From Buxus sempervirens (Eukaryota; Streptophyta; Magnoliopsida; Buxales; Buxaceae): a DNA stretch of 64,000 bases. Numbering within the stretch: position 1 is the stretch's first letter; every line of letters begins with the position of its first letter. Shown here in pieces: positions 59,501 through 64,000 of the stretch. Where the stretch lies: positions 48,131,220 to 48,195,219 of the forward strand of contig OX387186.1 of assembly GCA_947561395.2 (NCBI GenBank), read 5' to 3'. A program made the translations under genes and the position numbers. The notes beneath the pieces are model-generated. The model was not told the DNA's origin and did no database searches. It worked only from the letters and a program-made list of their open reading frames with translations.

Positions 59501-60824
59501 GCTTGTAATTGACAGGCCTGCAAGAGATAGAAATGTAAAATAAAATTAAAAAATTATTATAGTAATTAATGGATGGGTAGGTGAATAATGGATTGTTTTT
59601 AGATGCGAGTTGTATAATTTTAAAATAGAAAATTTGAAAGTTGTAAATCATACCTCGATAACGGTTTTGATTAAGTGACAAACCGATTAGGATGGGATTG
59701 TTTTCCATGCTTTCTTCTAATTGTTTGCCCTCGTTTGAAGCAAAGTTGTTCCACAAAGTTAAGACCAGAGGATTGAAGCTGGATGAAATAAGCAAAAAAG
59801 GAATGTTTTTGTATTAGGATGTTTTAAAAGATATTAATGACATTATTTATAAATAATTAATTAAATATGGGAAAAAAGTTGAACGTACTATACCTTTTGT
59901 CAAGTAGTATGACATCCCTTCTCAATGCAGTGCTAGTTGGACGAACTGCAGATGTGTGAACTACAACTGCAATGAGATCTGTAAATGATATATGTTATTA
60001 TGAATTAATGGTTTAAATTTCATATAGATATTATGAAAACAATAGAAAAGTACCTATGTAAGTGTGCTCTGGCATTGTTTGTTCGCAGATTTCATTGAGT
60101 GGAGTGAAATTGTATTTCAAGTCTGGAATTTCGGTGCACTCATTGAATACCTCATCGATAGAGGTCTGGTCAGTCAGTAGTAGCTGCTTATCATTTTGAA
60201 GAATTCTGTACCTTCTATCAGAGTCAATGACCTTAACAGCAGATAATGCATAGACTTTGCCTTCTTGGAACTGCGTTTGAAACTTTGCAATTACTTCATT
60301 CCACATAATAGCTTCCATTTCCTCTCCCTAAATGAAGAAACAGTCAAGTAAATAAGGTAAGATAAATGTGTAAATATAAAATTTGTTTTTAAGTACATTA
60401 TTAAATTTACACATAAATGAACTTACCTCTTGATCCATGAAGATTATTTTCCAAACATGCTTTCTAGAGTTTCCTCTAACAAATGTATGGACATGTGGAA
60501 GCCGAACAATTCTTGCCTTGATTTTCCATCGTGGTTGAAATTTGTGTAAGAAGCGAAATGGTGTATAAGATTGAAATGCCATCCTGTATATTTGAAAAAA
60601 GAGTATTAATAAATTATTACAATAATAATATTTTGTACGCAATTGATAATGCATGGTAAATAAAGTTATGAAGGAATGACGCATTTATGAAGATATTGTT
60701 ATTGTAGAGCGTACTGTTCATTAGATATCTCGTTTATGTCAGGCCTGATTAACTTCTTCAGTTGTGTTAATGGCATCTTTATTGAAAAACCCCATGTTGG
60801 ATTGTACACAACTATCTTTGGCAT
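56535..60824 (-). CDS. Helitron RPA1-like single-strand DNA-binding protein, 14 exons
   Basis: Exons (minus): 60,824-60,715; 60,583-60,427; 60,327-60,054; 59,978-59,894; 59,778-59,654; 59,517-59,439; 59,355-59,211; 59,137-58,980; 58,902-58,782; 58,704-58,504; 58,354-58,298; 57,708-57,652; 56,884-56,795; 56,609-56,535. All junctions are GT/AG and the phases agree, giving about 577 aa from MPKIVVYNPTWGFS to a TAG stop. OB-fold blocks resemble RPA70 (KARIVRLPHVHTFV, WNEVIAKFQTQFQEGKVYAL), and a C4 zinc finger (CSQC...CYPC) lies in exon 8, as in RPA70 DBD-C. The tail has two basic, NLS-like patches (AKKRRWN, TRKRRSN). In exon 7 another frame (TFITVDDDVLKIKED) reads more naturally, so a small frame slip there is possible. 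RPA-like genes are common in plant Helitrons and probably coat single strands during transposition. Confidence 0.82.
57640..58480. repeat. Tandem duplication of an exon with its introns in the RPA-like gene
   Basis: 57,640-57,840 and 58,286-58,480 are diverged copies (period about 646 bp). Each carries a 57-nt exon (HQMLPSLTKQNVKAQQEEQ and RQMLPTLTEENAGAQEEEQ) with matching intron sequence on both sides. Confidence 0.85.
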
Positions 60825-61546
60825 CTGTTAGATGGCATGGGGGAAATAAAATTAATATGAATTTTATTTAGCAAGAAACATATTTCAATTGAAAAATAGC
60901 AATTAGCTTGTATTATTTCATTCTTTTAGAGTGTAGGTCGAAAATGTAGGTACTATGTTGCTCATTTGCAAAATAAAAGATCTTATAGAGAGCACAGGTA
61001 AGATGCAGTTTATATTGTAAAACTTTTTTGCTTTGTATGCTTATTCAGGAAAATTTATAAAGGGCATTATTTTTTGAATGATGTGTTTGAAGTCAATAGT
61101 TAAAGAGAGCATGCATAAGATGTGTAGTTTATATTGTATGTTTTTTTTATGATTATAATGGGTTCATGTAAGTGATGTGTTTGTTGTCGCGAATTTAACG
61201 ATTATGTAAAATTCGTTTTATAACATAATTGTATTGTTAATTTGTCTTTACAGTATTTTAATTTAATAGTTGTAGAGAATTAAGATAAGATATGTAGTGT
61301 ATGTTGTATAATGTTTTTTTTTAATTTAGTATAGTACTGGAAGAGTTATGCATCTTTGAAAACCTATTATGAAAGCTTTAAAAAAGAAATGAAGATATAT
61401 TATCAATGTAATAGAGCACAACAAAAGTTAGGAATATATAAATACATTATCAAGATACATTATGGTTAGAATGGATTTATATATTGCTTAGTTTTGTTAT
61501 GGAGAATTTGTACCTTCCATATCATGGAATCTTTTGATTGAAGCAT
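60825..61546 (-). other. Spacer between RepHel and RPA-like genes
   Basis: AT-rich, no gene or clear signal. It must hold the promoter of the RPA-like gene if that gene is transcribed on its own. Confidence 0.6.
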
Positions 61547-64000
61547 CTAGATTGATCTTGTGGTTGATATTTGTTGAAAAACTTCCTTGAAGACAACATT
61601 CTTTGTATAACCATCTGGTTTGTCATGATTTTGTATCAAAATTTTCAATCCTTCTCGTGTTGTAGTTCGTGACACAGCTACATATAGTTGGCCATGAGAG
61701 AATACAGGATTTGGTAGAAATACACCAACTTTTTTGAAACTTTGTCCTTGGCTTTTGTTAATTGTCATTGCAAAAGCTAGCCGAAGAGGAAATTGCCTTC
61801 TTTTGAAATTGAAGGGCATATCAACGTTGGAAGGAGACATGATAATCCTTGGAATCAAAACTGTTTGGCCTCTGCTCATGCCTGTGATTTGTTTTGCTTC
61901 AATGACATGTCTCTGTAACTTATGAATGATAAGTCTTGTACCATTACAGAGGCCAATTGACGGATTAAGATTCCGTAGTAAGACAACAGGTGCTCCAACT
62001 TTCAATTCTAATCGGTGATTTGCTAGGCCACTAAGATTCAAAGAATTTAGATATTCAATCGGATGCATATTATCCTGGTGATCTGTATTTCCTTCTATGG
62101 GGCTGCTAGTATCAGCACTGAAGAAAATTTCAATACGTCCAGGAAGCATTGAAAGTATTTTGTTGTTTATGTTATCGACATCTTCATTCTTTGGTGCTAA
62201 AATAGCACGTTCTTCGAAAAAAGAAGGTTCTTGATATTTTTCTTGTAACCGGAAGTAAATATGATCAATTAGTGCCTCAATGCCTGATGTGTTATTTCTG
62301 ATAAGTAAGTCATCAGGAATTTTTATCCAATCAAATTCACCATTATGTGACAAATCAAGCCCCGGTATGGAACCATTTCCTATGTCAAGAACCCAATTTC
62401 TGAACCTTTCAAGCTCCAAATTGCTTGGATTGGAGGCATTATTGGAGCGAATCCGCATGTTTGTCTTCAAATGAAAGATTTGGCAATGTGTCCAAAGAAT
62501 TGATCTTTGAATTGAAGATGATACAATCTCTTCTCTTCCTCCTTTTTGAATGACTGGTAATATTTGTCTGAAATCTCCTCCAAGAAGAACTAATTTACCG
62601 CCATAAGGTTTATACATTGCATTTGGAGTAGTTTGCTTCATGAGATCTCGAAACGTTCGATCAACTGCTTCAAAAGCATGCCTGTGTATCATCGGTGCTT
62701 CATCCCAAATTATGAGCTGTGCCTTTCTTATGAGTTCTGCTAAATGAGTTTGCTGGCTAATTGCGCAAGTTGAAGTTTCATGTAATTCTAATGGAATTTT
62801 GAAACGTGAATGTGCTGTTCTGCCACCAGGTAATAATAAGGAAGCTATCCCTGAAGATGCTACAGCAAGCACGATTTTCCGTTCGCTTCGTAATTTAGCA
62901 ATGATTGTCTTCCATAGGAACGTTTTTCCTGTACCTCCACTTCCATAAAGGAAGAATAGTCCCCCAGACATATTAGCAGCTGTATCTATAATGGTATTGA
63001 AGACTAATTTCTGTTCAGCATTTAATCGTGCATGCATTTGTTCAAATTCATCCTTTAATAATGCTGCATTGTAATTTAATTCTTCAAGGATAAGACTATT
63101 CTGAATGACAGAGATAGATCTTGGTAAAGGCATGCCTTGAAATTGTTTCAACGATGTTCCGTTTCGGTTTAGAATTTGTTCAATCTCATGAAGAGCAATG
63201 TTTTGTAAGTCATCAGAAGGCAACTCAAGGGAAAAATTACCTGCTTCTCTCCTTGCTCTTGAAACAAAATCATCTACAAACTTCTCCCAATGAGCATTCC
63301 ACAGTTGATATGGATTGGAAATTTCACAAAACATGAGCATTGATGCAAACATGTGGCGAAGTTGGTATGAAGATGCCCATGTGTTTGCTTCTGAAAGAGC
63401 ATCGTTCCATTCATTATCGTCATCAAGGAGTCCAAGTGCAATGCAAGCTGACTTGAAACTGGGATATTCAATTCCATTAACTGTACGTATATCTTTATAG
63501 GAAGTTGCACCACATACAATGTGCAAGAGCATACGTAGGTAATAACGTTCACCTGATGTTGGGTGAGCAAAATATAACCTTCCAATGCAGTCATGAGATT
63601 GTCGCCTACTCCATTGTTTTCTTTTGTTGCTCCAAACCCAGAATCTAGGAAAGTCAACATATGTTAAAGTTCGAGCATCCGGATTTATTTTGTTGGCCTC
63701 AAACCACTGAGTTAACATTGTTTTCCCAATATTGCTTCTTGAAAGAACTTGATGTAGATCATTGTTGTCATTGAAGACAACCACCTGTTGATTTTCCAAG
63801 TGATATTCTAGTCTCTCAACTGCTGGATGTCTTTGATGTAAGTCAAATTCAAAAATTCTCCAACAGGCTTCTGATGATGATATGTAACGACAATCTAAAT
63901 ATTGCTTAACTTCATCAATGTGACTATATTGATGGCCTTGTGTAGTGTCATGAGCCTTGTCATTGTTCTCAATTATAATGGTTGCTCGATCTGGTCCTTT
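61547..64000 (-). CDS. Helitron RepHel, helicase half (5' end outside window)
   Basis: The frame is open from the right edge to the TAG at 61,547-61,549, 817 codons. The first part (VKQYLDCRYISSSEACWRIF, ERYYLRMLLHIVCG, FKSACIALGLLDDD) is the conserved region linking Rep and helicase in plant Helitrons. The rest is a PIF1-family SF1B helicase: Walker A GSGGTGKT (near 62,944-62,921), Walker B IIWDEAPM, LLGGDFRQILPV, and the C-terminal block MTINKSQGQSFKKVGVFLP followed by YVAVSR. The visible part has no stops or frameshifts and all core helicase motifs, so the element may be recent. The HUH endonuclease domain is expected further to the right. Confidence 0.93.
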   Translation of the reverse strand, partial: KGPDRATIIIENNDKAHDTTQGHQYSHIDEVKQYLDCRYISSSEACWRIFEFDLHQRHPAVERLEYHLENQQVVVFNDNNDLHQVLSRSNIGKTMLTQWFEANKINPDARTLTYVDFPRFWVWSNKRKQWSRRQSHDCIGRLYFAHPTSGERYYLRMLLHIVCGATSYKDIRTVNGIEYPSFKSACIALGLLDDDNEWNDALSEANTWASSYQLRHMFASMLMFCEISNPYQLWNAHWEKFVDDFVSRARREAGNFSLELPSDDLQNIALHEIEQILNRNGTSLKQFQGMPLPRSISVIQNSLILEELNYNAALLKDEFEQMHARLNAEQKLVFNTIIDTAANMSGGLFFLYGSGGTGKTFLWKTIIAKLRSERKIVLAVASSGIASLLLPGGRTAHSRFKIPLELHETSTCAISQQTHLAELIRKAQLIIWDEAPMIHRHAFEAVDRTFRDLMKQTTPNAMYKPYGGKLVLLGGDFRQILPVIQKGGREEIVSSSIQRSILWTHCQIFHLKTNMRIRSNNASNPSNLELERFRNWVLDIGNGSIPGLDLSHNGEFDWIKIPDDLLIRNNTSGIEALIDHIYFRLQEKYQEPSFFEERAILAPKNEDVDNINNKILSMLPGRIEIFFSADTSSPIEGNTDHQDNMHPIEYLNSLNLSGLANHRLELKVGAPVVLLRNLNPSIGLCNGTRLIIHKLQRHVIEAKQITGMSRGQTVLIPRIIMSPSNVDMPFNFKRRQFPLRLAFAMTINKSQGQSFKKVGVFLPNPVFSHGQLYVAVSRTTTREGLKILIQNHDKPDGYTKNVVFKEVFQQISTTRSI

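Larger units (their letters stand above)
55113..64000 (-). mobile_element. Helitron (autonomous type), 3' part
   Basis: The minus-strand 3' terminus is CTAG at 55,116-55,113, followed by a host T, and a 7-bp-stem hairpin (CCCGTGC/GCACGGG) ends 8 bases before CTAG; this is the standard Helitron 3' end. Going up the minus strand come a non-coding segment, a multi-exon RPA1-like gene and the RepHel gene, all on the same strand. The 5' TC end and the HUH Rep domain lie beyond 64,000. At least 8.9 kb of the element is in the window. Confidence 0.9.

Overview
The window is nuclear DNA of a flowering plant. The evidence is a giant Tat/Ogre-type Ty3 retrotransposon, a plant L1-type LINE with a C-terminal RNase H, a CACTA transposon carrying plant gene pieces, a Helitron with RPA-like and RepHel genes, and a plant UGT71-type glucosyltransferase. 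Nothing identifies the species; a eudicot or magnoliid is the best guess. Nearly everything except the UGT gene is mobile DNA.

Left part (1-41,393) is a nest of LTR elements. Element A (minus strand) enters from beyond the left edge and runs to about 16.83 kb. Its 5' LTR was hit by element B (plus strand, 16,830-39,429, 22.6 kb, 5-bp target duplication GAAGA), so the rest of A's LTR appears to lie at 39,435-40,068. A seems to have landed in a still older related LTR whose right part is 40,069-41,393. A separate 3.4-kb solo LTR (1,388-4,773, target duplication GTCTG) sits in A's integrase region. A and B are head to head, making an inverted repeat with arms over 12 kb. B also carries two antisense coding units (30.2-32.0 and 32.4-35.2 kb) related to plant mobile domain (PMD) proteins. 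Clusters of short GTATCCGG/CCGGATAC palindromes sit upstream of the TATA boxes of the LTRs and of both antisense units, and also in the leaders.

Middle part (42,492-52,632): a 3.95-kb non-autonomous CACTA element (target duplication ATT) holds exon pieces of three host genes (SYP71-type syntaxin, MCM6, SWD2/WDR82-type WD40 protein), all in one orientation. Next is a complete-length L1-type LINE (46,668-52,632, minus strand, 17-bp target duplication, poly-A) with one frameshift in ORF2.

Right part (53,672-64,000): an intact single-exon UGT71-like gene (minus strand, 472 aa), with the 3' terminus of an autonomous-type Helitron only 22 bp upstream of its ATG. The Helitron (55,113 to beyond 64,000, minus strand) has a canonical 3' hairpin and CTAG end, a 14-exon RPA1-like gene and the helicase half of RepHel, whose 5' part is outside the window. 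The strongest candidates for new biology are the palindrome clusters paired with antisense PMD genes, the three-gene Pack-CACTA, and the Helitron that has replaced the UGT upstream region.
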